The notes below the pieces were generated by a model that worked only from the letters and a program-made list of their open reading frames with translations, was not told the DNA's origin and ran no database searches. Shown here one piece after another: positions 34,554 through 43,877 of a stretch of 64,000 bases of DNA. Both the position numbers and the translations under genes were made by a program. Numbering within the stretch: position 1 is the first letter of the stretch; each line of letters starts with the position of its first letter. The stretch comes from Sphingomonas kyeonggiensis (GTDB lineage Bacteria; Pseudomonadota; Alphaproteobacteria; Sphingomonadales; Sphingomonadaceae): assembly GCF_014196745.1 (NCBI RefSeq), contig NZ_JACIEH010000001.1:1426001-1490000 (forward strand), given 5' to 3'.

Positions 34554-35033
34554 ATGACCTTGTCGTTCGTACCGCTCACGCCGCTCGAGCGTGGGCAGCT
34601 TCATGTGATCCGCCTGCGCGCGATCCGCACCGCGCTGATCCTGCTGGCTGCAGCAATCGCTGCGGAAATCTTCGTGCCCGACTTGCCGATGCATGGGGTG
34701 ATCCTGGGGCCGGTGCTGCTGCTCGCGTTATGGATCACCGTCTTCGCGCCGGGACGGCGCTGGCGGCGCTGGGGCTATGCCTTCACCGGCAGTGAGCTCC
34801 ATGTCGAATATGGCTTGCTCACCCGCGTCCACACCATCGTGCCGGTCCTCCGGGTCCAGCATATCGACGTGTCCCAGGACGTGCTCGAACGACTCTTCGG
34901 TGTCGCGACGCTGGTCCTCCACACCGCGGGGAGCGACGGCAATATCGTCGTCCTGCCCGGCGTCTCCCGCACCACCGCCGAGGAAATCCGCGACGCGATC
35001 CGCCAGCGTATCGGCAGCGCCGCCCATGACTGA
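34554..35033 (+). CDS. PH domain-containing membrane protein (YdbS-like)
   Basis: A 159-residue protein with two transmembrane helices (about 22-60) and a bacterial PH (bPH2) domain (about 70-155: YAFTGSELHVEYGLLTRVHTIVPVLRVQHIDVSQD...LFGVATLVLHTAG). The start at 34554 is chosen because the in-frame codons upstream (TTA, TGT, AGT, ACA, CTT) are unlike local usage; two earlier ATGs exist at 34473 and 34488. It overlaps the next gene by 8 bases. YdbS/YdbT-type pairs are envelope proteins of unclear function. Confidence 0.8.
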   Translation: MTLSFVPLTPLERGQLHVIRLRAIRTALILLAAAIAAEIFVPDLPMHGVILGPVLLLALWITVFAPGRRWRRWGYAFTGSELHVEYGLLTRVHTIVPVLRVQHIDVSQDVLERLFGVATLVLHTAGSDGNIVVLPGVSRTTAEEIRDAIRQRIGSAAHD

Positions 35034-36471
35034 CGCGGGTGCCGCGCCGCGGCGGCTCCACATCCTCACCGTGATCATGCGGTTCGTGAAGCGGGCTCCC
35101 TCCACGCTTGTCGTACCGCCGCTCGCGCTTGGCTTCATGGGGCGCGAGTTCCATCCCGTGCTGGCGTTCGGCGCGTTCGCCGCCATTGCCGCGGCGGTGA
35201 TCGTCTCGACCTGGCTCGGCTGGTGGTGTTTCACCTACACGATCGGCGAGGAGGAGGTGCTGATCCAGCACGGCGTGCTTCGCCGAGAGCGCCGATCGAT
35301 CCCGCGGGGTCGGATCCAGGACGTGTCGATCGAGCGCGGCCCCTTTGCCCGTATCTTCGGCCTGGCGCTGGTCCGGATCGAGACCGGTGGCGGCAAGGCG
35401 GAGGAAGGTGAGCTGGACAGTGTTTCGCTGGCCGAGGCCGAGCGGTTGCGCGCCCTGCTGCGTTCCTACCATCCGGTCGCTACCGTCGTTGCAGGAGACG
35501 AGCCCGCCAATGCCGAGCCGGTGCGCCGCACCGTCTATGCAATGTCGCTCGGCCGAGTGCTTCTGCGTGGCGTATTCGGCTTCTCGATGCTCTGGCTCGC
35601 GGCGATCTATGGTGCGATCCACTCGCTCGATCGGGTGGTGAAGTTCGATTGGGAGAAGTGGTTCGGCGAGGCCGAGCGCGTCGCCATCGCCCAGTTCAGC
35701 CTCCTGGCGCTGGCGCTGGTGCTCGTCGTGGCGCTGCTGCTCGGCGTGATCGCCGGCATCGTGCGCACCCTGTTGCGTGACTATGGTTTCACGCTCACCC
35801 ATGAGCCGGGCCGCTTCCGCCGCGTTCGCGGGCTGCTGACCCGGTCGGAGATCGTGATCGCGGATCGTCGCATCCAGCTCGGTCTGGTTCATCGCGGCGC
35901 GATCAGCGGCCGCCTGGGGTGGAACACCGTCGCGGTGCAGACGCTCGGCGGCAGCGACGATCCCACCGGTCGCCAGGAACTGGCGCCCTTCGCCACCGCG
36001 GAGGAGGCCGCGCAGGTCATCGCCGCCACGCCCTTGCCGCCCTTCGAACGGATCGGCCTGCGCCCGGTGGCTCCGGCGCACATCCTGCGCTCGGCATTCC
36101 GTCACGGCCTGCCGGTGGCGCTGGCATTCGGGATCGCCGGCTGGTTCCTGCCGCTGCTCTGGTGGGGGCTGCTGCTCGTCCCGGTCTCCGTGGTCATCGC
36201 GCTCTTCCAGCGCAGCCACCACCGCTATGCCCTGCGCGACACCAGCCTGCAGGTGATGCGCGGGGTGCTGTCGCAGCGTGACTGGATCGTGCCGTTCGAG
36301 TCGATCCAGACGCTCACCGTGCGGCGCAGCTGGCTGCAGCGACGGTTGGGTGTGGCGACGGTGCGCGTGGATACCGCCGGCGCGAGCGGCATGCATCGGC
36401 CCGATGTCACGGACGCGCCACTGGATGCCGCACTCGCTCTGGCGCAGGCGCTCGCCGCCCGGGTCGACTAG
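35026..36471 (+). CDS. PH domain-containing membrane protein (YdbT-like)
   Basis: A 481-residue membrane protein with three bPH2 modules, at about 65-145 (YTIGEEEVLIQHGVLRRERRSIPRGRIQDVSIERGPFARIFG), 250-320 and 395-475, each preceded by a helical hairpin. This matches Bacillus YdbT and its partner YdbS upstream. The overlap of start and stop codons means coupled translation and probable complex formation. Its 3' end overlaps the convergent cell-wall hydrolase gene by 4 bases. Confidence 0.85.
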   Translation: MTDAGAAPRRLHILTVIMRFVKRAPSTLVVPPLALGFMGREFHPVLAFGAFAAIAAAVIVSTWLGWWCFTYTIGEEEVLIQHGVLRRERRSIPRGRIQDVSIERGPFARIFGLALVRIETGGGKAEEGELDSVSLAEAERLRALLRSYHPVATVVAGDEPANAEPVRRTVYAMSLGRVLLRGVFGFSMLWLAAIYGAIHSLDRVVKFDWEKWFGEAERVAIAQFSLLALALVLVVALLLGVIAGIVRTLLRDYGFTLTHEPGRFRRVRGLLTRSEIVIADRRIQLGLVHRGAISGRLGWNTVAVQTLGGSDDPTGRQELAPFATAEEAAQVIAATPLPPFERIGLRPVAPAHILRSAFRHGLPVALAFGIAGWFLPLLWWGLLLVPVSVVIALFQRSHHRYALRDTSLQVMRGVLSQRDWIVPFESIQTLTVRRSWLQRRLGVATVRVDTAGASGMHRPDVTDAPLDAALALAQALAARVD

Positions 36472-37907
36472 CGCGCCTCGGGCGTCGGGCGCGGGGTCGG
36501 CGAGGGCCTGGGCACGGGCAGGGTGAAGCTCACCGCGCCCCTGCCCTGGGCGGGTACATTGGCTGGCGCGGTCGCCGGCGGCACCATCGCATCGGCCTTG
36601 CGCCGCACGCCGGTGAGCGGGGTGGGTGCGGCCAGTGGCGTGGCGCCGGGGATCGGCGTCGCGGCAGCGGCGGGAGCTGTGGCCGCCTCGGTCGGGATCT
36701 GGGCGCGCATGCACTGGACCGGGCTGGGACGGCGGAACTGGGCGCAATTCCACAGCGCCTTGGCGAAGCCCTGCGTCTCGTCGCGCAGGTAGCTGAACGA
36801 CATGGTCGAGACCTGGGCGCTCGACAGCGGCAATTTGGCCGGGGTCTGCTTGCCGTCGGCCCAGGCCATGAACTTGCAATAGGGCCGCTCGCCACAGGTG
36901 CGGATGGCGAGGGCGGCGAAGGCATCGGGGTTGATGCCCTGGGGGAGCGTCAGCATGAAGTTGTTCGATTCGCCGCCACCCTCGACCGCCATCGGCGCGG
37001 GGACGGCACTTTGCGGGATCGAGGCGGGATCGATGAACGCGCCATCGGTGCCCACCGCGCCGGGCAGCAGCCCCTCCAGCGCGGGGTCGGGCTGAAAATT
37101 CGCCGGGGCGAGCCGCGCCATCAGCGCGATGTTGGGCTCCACGCCGGTATAGGCGCGGTTGAATGCCGGCGGGGTGCCCCACCAGCCCGCCCAGCGGAAG
37201 AAGAGATGGGTATGGACCTCGGTGATCTTCTCGAGGCTGGCGCTCCAATAGGGCACCACCCAGTCGGTGTGATAATGGGTGGCGTGGCCGACCGGCTTGT
37301 AGACCGAGCCGTTCAGCGCGATCCGCGCGACATAGCGCGCGCGCTCCCAGGCGGTAGCGGTCGGCGTGTAGCGCAGCATCGCGCCGTCGCAGGTGAAGGT
37401 GAACTGGCAGCCGGTGGAGCGCTCCGAGCCCTGGAACACCACGCCGCAGATCGATTTGGGGAAGGCGGGATGCCGGGCACGGTTGATGATGACCTGCGCC
37501 ACGGCCTGCTGGCCGACCGTGTCGTCGCCAGCCTCGTAATAGACCGCGGCGGCAAGGCAATCGACCGCACGCGCGCGGCTGTCTTCGGCGCCGAAGATGT
37601 TGAACGGCCGCGCCGACGGATTGGGCAGGGTGGAAAAGGGGATGGAGGCGTTATAGGTCCGGGCGTCGTCGGGGTTGACGACCTGGAGCTCGACCGGCTC
37701 GACGTCGGGCAGTTCGGACTTCGGCACTACCCGGTGCGACACCTTCACCGGCCCAGGCTTGTGGACGACCGTTCGCGGCGTATGCGCGACCAGCCAGAGC
37801 GGCAGCGCGATCGCCACGATCGTGACGAGACCGAGCAACGCCGCCAGCAGGGGCGAGACGCGAAGCGCGGGCGCTCCGATGGTGCGAAGGGAAGGGAGGG
37901 TCGGCAT
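36468..37907 (-). CDS. SleB-type cell wall hydrolase
   Basis: A 479-residue membrane-anchored protein: one N-terminal TM (about 18-40), a linker and a hydrolase_2 (SleB/CwlJ-type) lytic domain (about 105-225: CLAAAVYYEAGDDTVGQQAVAQVIINR with the catalytic Glu, then CGVVFQGSE, CQFTFTCDG). Such enzymes cleave the glycan backbone of peptidoglycan. The remaining C-terminal half contains a region rich in P, A and T and ends in a Pro-rich tail (about 410-479). An in-frame ATG at 37922 is an alternative start. Confidence 0.87.
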   Translation of the reverse strand: MPTLPSLRTIGAPALRVSPLLAALLGLVTIVAIALPLWLVAHTPRTVVHKPGPVKVSHRVVPKSELPDVEPVELQVVNPDDARTYNASIPFSTLPNPSARPFNIFGAEDSRARAVDCLAAAVYYEAGDDTVGQQAVAQVIINRARHPAFPKSICGVVFQGSERSTGCQFTFTCDGAMLRYTPTATAWERARYVARIALNGSVYKPVGHATHYHTDWVVPYWSASLEKITEVHTHLFFRWAGWWGTPPAFNRAYTGVEPNIALMARLAPANFQPDPALEGLLPGAVGTDGAFIDPASIPQSAVPAPMAVEGGGESNNFMLTLPQGINPDAFAALAIRTCGERPYCKFMAWADGKQTPAKLPLSSAQVSTMSFSYLRDETQGFAKALWNCAQFRRPSPVQCMRAQIPTEAATAPAAAATPIPGATPLAAPTPLTGVRRKADAMVPPATAPANVPAQGRGAVSFTLPVPRPSPTPRPTPEAR

Positions 37908-37947
37908 GGGGTCGCCGCCCATAACGCAGAAGTCGCACGGTTGGAAC

Positions 37948-37973
37948 CATTGCGGCGCCGAAACGCCGCAATG
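37948..37973 (-). terminator. Perfect 10-bp hairpin, candidate terminator
   Basis: CATTGCGGCG pairs perfectly with CGCCGCAATG across a 6-base loop (CCGAAA). It lies 25 bases beyond the stop of the 104-residue gene (minus strand) and just upstream of the cell-wall hydrolase gene. It lacks a T-run. Confidence 0.5.
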
Positions 37974-37997
37974 CCCCGCCAGCTGCCCTACGAAGGC

Positions 37998-38312
37998 TCA
38001 GTTCGGCCAGAAGCCGGTGGCTTCGCACATGTCCCAATGATCGGCCGCGCCGAACTTGCATGCCGCCTCGGCGTCACCCGAGCAGAGCTTCACTTCGCGC
38101 TGATAGCGCTTGTAGCAGCTCTCGGGCCGGGTGGGCGCCATGGGCGGCTTGGCCGCCGAGGCAAGTACCGCTGGCTTGGCCTGTTTTGGGACAGTGGTCA
38201 CGCCCCGCGCCTCGGCCGGCGTCTCCAGTCCACGCGGCTTGCCTCCAAAGGCGAGCGGCCACCCCAGATAGATGGCGAGCATCACGCTCACCAGAATCAT
38301 CGCATTGCGCAC
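37998..38312 (-). CDS. Small exported or membrane-anchored protein of unknown function
   Basis: A 104-residue protein with an N-terminal hydrophobic segment (about 4-22), a Pro/Ala-rich linker, and a C-terminal Cys-rich part (ESCYKRYQREVKLCSGDAEAACKFG...MCEATGFW) with four cysteines, likely two disulfides in the periplasm. No family is recognised. Confidence 0.65.
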   Translation of the reverse strand: MRNAMILVSVMLAIYLGWPLAFGGKPRGLETPAEARGVTTVPKQAKPAVLASAAKPPMAPTRPESCYKRYQREVKLCSGDAEAACKFGAADHWDMCEATGFWPN

Positions 38313-38384
38313 GAATTCCCCCCCGGAAATACGTTTCCCCGACTCGGGGAAGTTACCGTTAACCGGGGGGCAATTCCAGTGGTC

Positions 38385-39305
38385 TCAGCTCTCCGGAAGG
38401 AAATCCGGAACGCTCAGATAGCGCTCGCCTGTATCATAATTGAACCCGAGCACCCGGCTGCCCTCCGGCAGGTCGGGAAGCTTCTGGAGAATCGCCGCCA
38501 GGGTTGCGCCCGAGGAGATGCCGACCAGCATGCCTTCCTCGCGTGCCGCGCGGCGGGCCATGTCCTTGGCGATGCCGGCATCGACCTTGATCACGCCGTC
38601 GATCGCATCGGTATGGAGATTGCGCGGCACGAAGCCCGCGCCGATGCCCTGGATCGGGTGCGGGCCGGGCTGGCCGCCCGAAATCACCGGCGAGAGCTCG
38701 GGCTCCACCGCATAGACCTTGAGGTTCGGCCAAGCCTTCTTCAGCGTTTCGGCAACCCCGGTGATGTGGCCGCCGGTGCCGACGCCGGTGATCACCACGT
38801 CGATCGGCGCATCGGCGAAGTCGTTGAGGATCTCCTGCGCCGTGGTCTTCACGTGCACATCGATGTTCGCCGGGTTCTCGAACTGCTGCGGCATCCAGGC
38901 GCCGGGCGTCGTCTCGACGATCTCCATCGCCCGCTCGATCGCACCCTTCATGCCCTTTTCACGCGGGGTGAGGTCGAAGGTGGCACCATAGGCGAGCATC
39001 AGGCGGCGGCGCTCCACCGACATGCTTTCCGGCATGACCAGAACGAGCTTGTAGCCCTTTACCGCGGCGACCATTGCCAGGCCGACGCCGGTGTTGCCGC
39101 TGGTCGGCTCGACGATCGTGCCACCCGGCTGCAGGCTGCCGTCACGCTCGGCCGCCTCGATCATGGCCAGCGCGATGCGGTCCTTGATCGAGCCGCCCGG
39201 ATTCGAGCGCTCGGACTTCACCCAGACCTCGGAGCCCGGGAACAGCTTCTGGACGCGGATATGCGGCGTGTTGCCGATCGTCTCGAGGATCGTATTGGCC
39301 TTCAT
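38385..39305 (-). CDS. cysK: Cysteine synthase A
   Basis: PLP enzyme that makes cysteine from O-acetylserine and sulfide. The 306-residue protein shows the PLP lysine in [12 protein letters not shown], the substrate loop [12 protein letters not shown] and the phosphate-binding [19 protein letters not shown] near the end is typical of CysK. The start at 39305 is fixed by AAGGAG upstream. Its ATG overlaps the stop of the MFS gene (ATGA), so it is co-transcribed with that transporter. Confidence 0.95.
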   Translation of the reverse strand: MKANTILETIGNTPHIRVQKLFPGSEVWVKSERSNPGGSIKDRIALAMIEAAERDGSLQPGGTIVEPTSGNTGVGLAMVAAVKGYKLVLVMPESMSVERRRLMLAYGATFDLTPREKGMKGAIERAMEIVETTPGAWMPQQFENPANIDVHVKTTAQEILNDFADAPIDVVITGVGTGGHITGVAETLKKAWPNLKVYAVEPELSPVISGGQPGPHPIQGIGAGFVPRNLHTDAIDGVIKVDAGIAKDMARRAAREEGMLVGISSGATLAAILQKLPDLPEGSRVLGFNYDTGERYLSVPDFLPES

Positions 39306-40633
39306 GTGGTCATCTCCTTGGGAGGAATCTCGAGATTGGTGGGGGGATCGAACGTGCGAGCCCGCCTGAGTTCCGGAAATAGCTTGGCCCATGCCAGTGT
39401 GACAAGGATGGCTCCGACGCCGCCGCCCACAACCGCGGCGACCGGGCCGATCAGCGCGGCGAGGAAGCCCGACTCGGCCTCGCCCAGCTCGTTCGATCCG
39501 GAGATGAACAGCGTCGAGACCGCGCCGACGCGGCCGCGCATCTCGTCCGGCGTGTAGAGCTGGATCAGCGACTGGCGGACATAGACCGACACCATGTCCG
39601 CTGCGCCGAGCACGAACAGCGCGAACAGCGCCACCAGCACGGCGGGCGCCGTGTCATGCCCGATCGCGCTGGGCCCGAGCGCTGGCACCAGCAGCGGCGA
39701 GGACAGGCCGAAGATCACCGTCGCCACGCCGAACAGGGCCACCGCGAGCAGCATCTTCACCCCGACATCGCTCTTCAGCGGCCGCCACGAGAAGAACACC
39801 GCAGTCACCACCGCGCCGATCGCCGGGGCGGCGCGCAGATGGCCGAGCCCGCCGGCACCGACCTGAAGGATGTCGCGGGCATAGACTGGCAGCATCGCGG
39901 TCGCGCCGCCGAGCAGCACGGCGAACAGGTCCAGCGAGATGGCGCCGAGCACTAGGCGATTGCGGCGGACATAATGGAGCCCGTCGACCATTTGCGCCCA
40001 GGGGCTGCCGCTGAACTTGGCCGCGCTCCGCGGCACCGGGCCGATCAGCATGAGCAACACGAAGGACAGCAGGAACAGGCCGCCCGCCACCGCATAGGAG
40101 AGCCAGTCGGCGGCCGCGTAGAGATAACCGCCCATGGCCGGGCCGATCACCGTGCCGATCTGCCAGGAGAGCGAACTCAGCGCGATCGCGGTGGGCAGGA
40201 TCGCCTTTGGCACGAGGTTGGGCGAGAGCGCGCTCAGCGCCGGGCTGGCGAACGCACGGGCCACGCCGAGCAGCGCCGCAATGCCGAACAACCAAGGCAG
40301 GGTGATCGCGTTGGTGTAGGTGAGCACGCCGAGGCTGATCGCGCAGAATGCTTCGAGCGCCACGGCTGCACGGGCGATCCAGCGCCGGTCGAGCCGGTCC
40401 GCGACCCAGCCGGCGAAGAGCGACAGGAACAGGAGCGGCAGGAACTGGGCGACACCGATCAGGCCGAGCTGGAACGCCGCTTCCTTCACCGTCATCGTGC
40501 GGCGGGCGATGTCATAGACCTGCCAGCCGATGACGATCACCATCGCCATCTGGGCAAGTGTCGTCGAAAGTCGGGCCAGGAAATAATAGCGGAAATTGGG
40601 AACGGCGAACGGGTGCTTTGCTTCGGCGGCCAT
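39302..40633 (-). CDS. MFS transporter (EntS/enterobactin exporter-like)
   Basis: A 443-residue inner-membrane protein with about 12 helices. [29 protein letters not shown] and the loop [12 protein letters not shown] are typical of the EntS-like (TIGR00900-type) group. The start is ATG 40633, just before the conserved [12 protein letters not shown]. It is coupled to cysK by ATGA, so it may export or import sulfur or amino-acid metabolites (inference from operon). Confidence 0.88.
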   Translation of the reverse strand: MAAEAKHPFAVPNFRYYFLARLSTTLAQMAMVIVIGWQVYDIARRTMTVKEAAFQLGLIGVAQFLPLLFLSLFAGWVADRLDRRWIARAAVALEAFCAISLGVLTYTNAITLPWLFGIAALLGVARAFASPALSALSPNLVPKAILPTAIALSSLSWQIGTVIGPAMGGYLYAAADWLSYAVAGGLFLLSFVLLMLIGPVPRSAAKFSGSPWAQMVDGLHYVRRNRLVLGAISLDLFAVLLGGATAMLPVYARDILQVGAGGLGHLRAAPAIGAVVTAVFFSWRPLKSDVGVKMLLAVALFGVATVIFGLSSPLLVPALGPSAIGHDTAPAVLVALFALFVLGAADMVSVYVRQSLIQLYTPDEMRGRVGAVSTLFISGSNELGEAESGFLAALIGPVAAVVGGGVGAILVTLAWAKLFPELRRARTFDPPTNLEIPPKEMTT

Positions 40634-40714
40634 GGCACTGCCTGTAGGCGCTTCCCGGACGCTATCGCAACGAGCGATTGCGTCGCGGCAGCCCAAACAA
40701 AGGTATTAGGCGGA

Positions 40715-42106
40715 TCAGCGCAGCTTCGCGGGCTGGACGTCCTCCGTCTCGGCGGCGCGCGGGTTTCGGATCGCGGGGCGCAGCCGGGCGAGGCTGCACA
40801 GGCCGGCAATGGCGGCGAGGCCCGCCGAGACCAGCGGCGGTGTCATGCCGCCACCGATGCCGAGCGCCAGCAAGGCCGCTACCAGCGTGGCGCCGGTGGT
40901 CTGGCCGACCATCCGGGTGGTCGAGACGAGCCCGCCCGCGGCCGCGGCACGGTCGATCGGTGCGGAGCCGATGATCAGCCGAGCATTGGGCGACAGGAAC
41001 ATGCCGAACCCCGCGCCGGTCAGCGACATGCGCCAGGCAATGTCGAACCAGCTCGGATCGACGGGAAGGAAGGCAAGGAAGAGCAGGCCGGCGACTGCGA
41101 TGACCATGCCGATGCCACCCAATGCCCCAGCGGGATAGCGATCGGACAGCGAGCCGGCGAGGGGCGCGACGATCATCGTGGTCAACGGCCAGGGCGCTAT
41201 CACCGCGCCGACTTCGGACGGCGAGAAGCCATAGCCGTGCTGCAGGCGGAAGGGCAGCGAAAGCAGCAGCGTCATCGTCGCGATGAAGGCGGTGTAAGCG
41301 CCAATGACGGATAGGGCGAGCACGGGCCGGGTCAGCAGGTCGACCGGCAGGATCGGCTTGGGCTCGCGCATCTCGCGCCGGACGAACAGCACCCCGATCG
41401 CCGCGCCGGCGAGCACCACGGCGCCGGAGACGACGGGGCTGTCGCCATGCACGCTGCTCTCCAGCCCGCCGATCACCAGCCCGAACATGCCGGCGCAGAG
41501 CAGGGCGCCGAACACGTCGAATGGTTCGTTGCGCGCCTGATTGTCCGGCAAGGCGCGGCCGAGCAGCAGGCTGGCGATGGCGAAGGGCACCGCCGAGGCG
41601 AACACCCAGGGCCAGGGCCCGATCGCCAGCACCAGGCCGCCCAGTGTCGGCGCGAGCGCGGCGGAACTCGACACGACCACCGAATTGATGCCCAGCCCGC
41701 GACCGAGATGCTTGGCGGGATAGACCTGGCGGATCAGCGCCGAGGACACGCTGAGTGCCGCCGCCGCGCCGATCGCCTGCGCCGCCCGGACGATGAGCAG
41801 GAAGGGCAGGCTCTTGGCGAAGAAGCACAGCACCGTCGCCACGGTGAAGACCAGCTGGCCGGCCTGGTACATCCGCTTGAGGCCGATCCGCTCGCCCAGC
41901 CCGGCAAGGGGCAGGAGCAGCATGACCAGCATCAGCTGGTAGACGGTGACCACCGAGACCGCAGCCGAGCTGTCGACGTGCAGGTCCCGGGCAATGGTGG
42001 GCAGGGCCACCGTGGCGATCGCGCCGTCGATCACCACCAGCGCCGAGCCGAACGAAATCGCGGCGATGGCGAGGGTGCGGCGGGGCTGGGGCAGGCCGTC
42101 GGTCAT
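40715..42106 (-). CDS. MFS transporter, DHA2 (14-TM) drug efflux type
   Basis: A 463-residue protein with about 14 hydrophobic helices, as in EmrB/SmvA-type DHA2 exporters. The motif ALVVIDGAIATVALPTIARDL (helix 1) and GLGERIGLKRMY (motif A loop) are characteristic, and helix 5 carries GLVLAIGPWPWVF. The start at ATG 42106 precedes TLAIAAISFGSALV; longer starts are not supported. Likely exports amphiphilic toxicants. It lies 82 bases upstream of the MFS-cysK pair on the same strand. Confidence 0.88.
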   Translation of the reverse strand: MTDGLPQPRRTLAIAAISFGSALVVIDGAIATVALPTIARDLHVDSSAAVSVVTVYQLMLVMLLLPLAGLGERIGLKRMYQAGQLVFTVATVLCFFAKSLPFLLIVRAAQAIGAAAALSVSSALIRQVYPAKHLGRGLGINSVVVSSSAALAPTLGGLVLAIGPWPWVFASAVPFAIASLLLGRALPDNQARNEPFDVFGALLCAGMFGLVIGGLESSVHGDSPVVSGAVVLAGAAIGVLFVRREMREPKPILPVDLLTRPVLALSVIGAYTAFIATMTLLLSLPFRLQHGYGFSPSEVGAVIAPWPLTTMIVAPLAGSLSDRYPAGALGGIGMVIAVAGLLFLAFLPVDPSWFDIAWRMSLTGAGFGMFLSPNARLIIGSAPIDRAAAAGGLVSTTRMVGQTTGATLVAALLALGIGGGMTPPLVSAGLAAIAGLCSLARLRPAIRNPRAAETEDVQPAKLR

Positions 42107-42207
42107 GCCGGGCTCAGTGCCCGAAGCGGCCCACGGGTTCCAGTGGGAACCTGTGCCGCCTCCGAACGGTTCTTTCACTATCGAAACCAACAGCTTGGAG
42201 AGTGAAG

Positions 42208-42285
42208 ATGGGCAAGGGAATCCTGTTGTGGCTGCTGGGTATTCCGATCCCGATCATCCTGCTGATCCTCATCTTCTGGCACTGA
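42208..42285 (+). CDS. 25-residue membrane peptide
   Basis: ATG 42208 follows a clear SD (GGAGAGTGAAG). The 25 codons encode MGKGILLWLLGIPIPIILL followed by a short hydrophobic end and Trp-His: a single membrane-spanning segment with a central G-I-P-I-P kink. Very similar single-TM peptides are encoded throughout proteobacteria, usually as unnamed short proteins. It lies upstream of, and divergent from, the DHA2 exporter gene (about 100 bases apart). Confidence 0.7.
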   Translation: MGKGILLWLLGIPIPIILLILIFWH

Positions 42286-42290
42286 GCCGG

Positions 42291-42839
42291 TCAGGCGGCC
42301 TCCGCCTCTCCCGGGCCGGACCGGTTCGCATTCACGAAACTCGGTCCTTCGAAGATCAGCTCGCGTATCTCCCAGGCATCGGCGACGTAGCGATGGTCCG
42401 GCTTGCCGGGGCAGGCTCCGTCGTCGTTGACCGGCAACTGGCTGAGCAGCGGAAGGATCTCCGCCGCCTCGCCTTCGATCCGCTCGCGGATGCGCGCCAT
42501 CAGCCAGCGGATCGAGCGGGCATAGGTCTCCCACTGGTCCTCGCCCGGAAGCCCGTGCCAGCGGGTGATGTGCTCCCGGAAATCGGCGACCAGCGCGGCA
42601 GTCTCGGCGCTGGCCCGGCTCGCCGCCTGCGCCACGTCGCCGCCGACGCCGTCCATCAGCGGGCCATAGACCTGGCCCTCCATCTTGGCGAAATGCATCA
42701 TCAGGTCGCGGGTGAACACCCAACGACGGAATCCAAGCCCCTCGACACTCGCCGGCCGCGGACCAGAGACCAGCGTCTCGAGCGCATCGGCATTGGCGAG
42801 AATATGGGCGTGCTGTCTCAGCACGCGCTCAACGGGCAT
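42291..42839 (-). CDS. Hemerythrin-like helical bundle protein
   Basis: A 182-residue soluble protein. His residues spaced along predicted helices (LRQHAHILANADALETLV; MMHFAKMEGQVYGPLM; FREHITRWHG) resemble the ligand pattern of the hemerythrin/HHE four-helix bundle, but the H-x3-E motif is not exact. The start at 42839 is supported by GAGGAG. It could bind a di-iron centre or be a structural relative; confidence in metal binding is modest. Confidence 0.6.
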   Translation of the reverse strand: MPVERVLRQHAHILANADALETLVSGPRPASVEGLGFRRWVFTRDLMMHFAKMEGQVYGPLMDGVGGDVAQAASRASAETAALVADFREHITRWHGLPGEDQWETYARSIRWLMARIRERIEGEAAEILPLLSQLPVNDDGACPGKPDHRYVADAWEIRELIFEGPSFVNANRSGPGEAEAA

Positions 42840-42931
42840 TACGCGACTCCTCATACCCCCATTATGGCGTGATTATGCCTGTAACCGGGGTGATTGGCCG
42901 CTCCGGAGCTACCCCAATCGGGGAAGCTACG

Positions 42932-42961
42932 GAGGCCCCGCCGCAACGACGACGGGGCCTC
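42932..42961 (-). terminator. Hairpin after the glycine-zipper gene
   Basis: GAGGCCCCG and CGGGGCCTC form a perfect 9-bp stem 8 bases past the stop of the gene on the minus strand. A second, imperfect 15-bp inverted repeat (42901-42934) follows. Together they probably end transcription, though no T-run is present. Confidence 0.55.
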
Positions 42962-42969
42962 GCGATCGC

Positions 42970-43497
42970 TTAGCGGCAGCGGACCTGGTCGCGGTCCACC
43001 GAACTGCCGAGCGCACCGCCGGCGATCGCGCCGAGCAGCGTGCCCACGGTCTTGGAGCGTCCGCCGGCGATGACGTTGCCGAACAGGCCGCCGGCAGCGG
43101 CGCCGACGATCAGGCCGGTCGTGCCGTCCGAGCGCTTGCAATAATATTTGCCGTCATTGCCGCGATAGATGCGGTCGTCCTGAGCGAGGACGCGGTCCTG
43201 ATAGCCCGGGGGCGGGGCACGATAGTCGCGCGACGCGTCATAGAATTCGTCGTCGCGCGGATCATAGCCATAGCCGCCGCGCGGCGGGGGCGGCGGCGCG
43301 ACCGGGCGGGCCCTGTAGGCGCGATAGCGCTCGATCGCCTGCTGGAACTGGTCGTACTCGCGCTCGAACCGCTGCTGCGCGGCATCGAAGCGCGCTTCCT
43401 CGTCCTGCCCATAGATGGGCGCGCGCTGGGCCATCGCCGGCGAGGCGACCGCCAGGCTGGCCGCGGCTGCCGCGACGAGGGTTATCAGATGCTTCAT
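42970..43497 (-). CDS. Glycine-zipper (17-kDa antigen-like) exported protein
   Basis: A 175-residue protein with signal peptide (cleavage after AMA, residue 23). A Q/R/Y-rich charged helix (about 30-60) and a Pro-rich linker precede the YYCKRSDGTTGL segment and a glycine zipper 2TM region (about 140-165: G-x3-G-x3-G spacing in IVGAAAGGLFG and LLGAIAGGALGSSV). Such proteins associate with the outer membrane. The start is ATG 43497 behind AAGGAG. Similar to the RcnB/17-kDa surface antigen group; function structural or unknown. Confidence 0.8.
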   Translation of the reverse strand: MKHLITLVAAAAASLAVASPAMAQRAPIYGQDEEARFDAAQQRFEREYDQFQQAIERYRAYRARPVAPPPPPRGGYGYDPRDDEFYDASRDYRAPPPGYQDRVLAQDDRIYRGNDGKYYCKRSDGTTGLIVGAAAGGLFGNVIAGGRSKTVGTLLGAIAGGALGSSVDRDQVRCR

Positions 43498-43877
43498 GAT
43501 CAATTCTCCTTCCCGAAGGCCCATACGGCCAGGGGCATCGAAACGTTCCGGACATGCGCGTGAAGCCGGGCTGAACGGACGGTGCCGATACGACGGACCC
43601 GTAATGAAGTGCGGTGGATTGTGCCAGCGAGGCGCGGAAGTTCACTAAGTTCACGACGTCTACGCGCGAGAACAGGCGCAACCCGTCGGGCGCTCGAGAG
43701 CCCGCAGTGCGGACGGCAAGAAGCGTCGCATGGCGGGTGCATGCGCGATTGCTCGGCGATCTCGAGACCATGGACTGGTCGCTGACCGGGATCGACGGCA
43801 AGCATCTCTGGTGAAGGCTTTCGCATCCACCAGTCTATGCGAAACGATTTCCTACATTGGAAGCCCGATGCGATGCC
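43498..43877. other. 380-base intergenic region, no recognisable gene
   Basis: It holds the promoter of the glycine-zipper gene near 43500-43650 and the CAATGTAGGA-type element at 43846-43860. A GAAGTTCACTAAGTTCAC direct repeat (TTCACxA-like, around 43638) is also visible. Open frames on both strands show no family features. Confidence 0.55.
43846..43860 (-). promoter_or_regulatory. CAATGTAGGAAATC element, copy 2
   Basis: On the minus strand it reads CCAATGTAGGAAATC preceded by CTT, close to the copies at 33.8 and 50.75 kb. It lies beyond the 3' end of the 43878-44327 gene and is about 350 bases from the next gene in its direction. Confidence 0.35.

Noticed and set aside
34819..37560. 913-codon minus-strand open frame spanning the PH-domain pair and the cell-wall hydrolase
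   Set aside because: It mixes the antisense of one gene with the wrong frame of another; no domain or start supports it.
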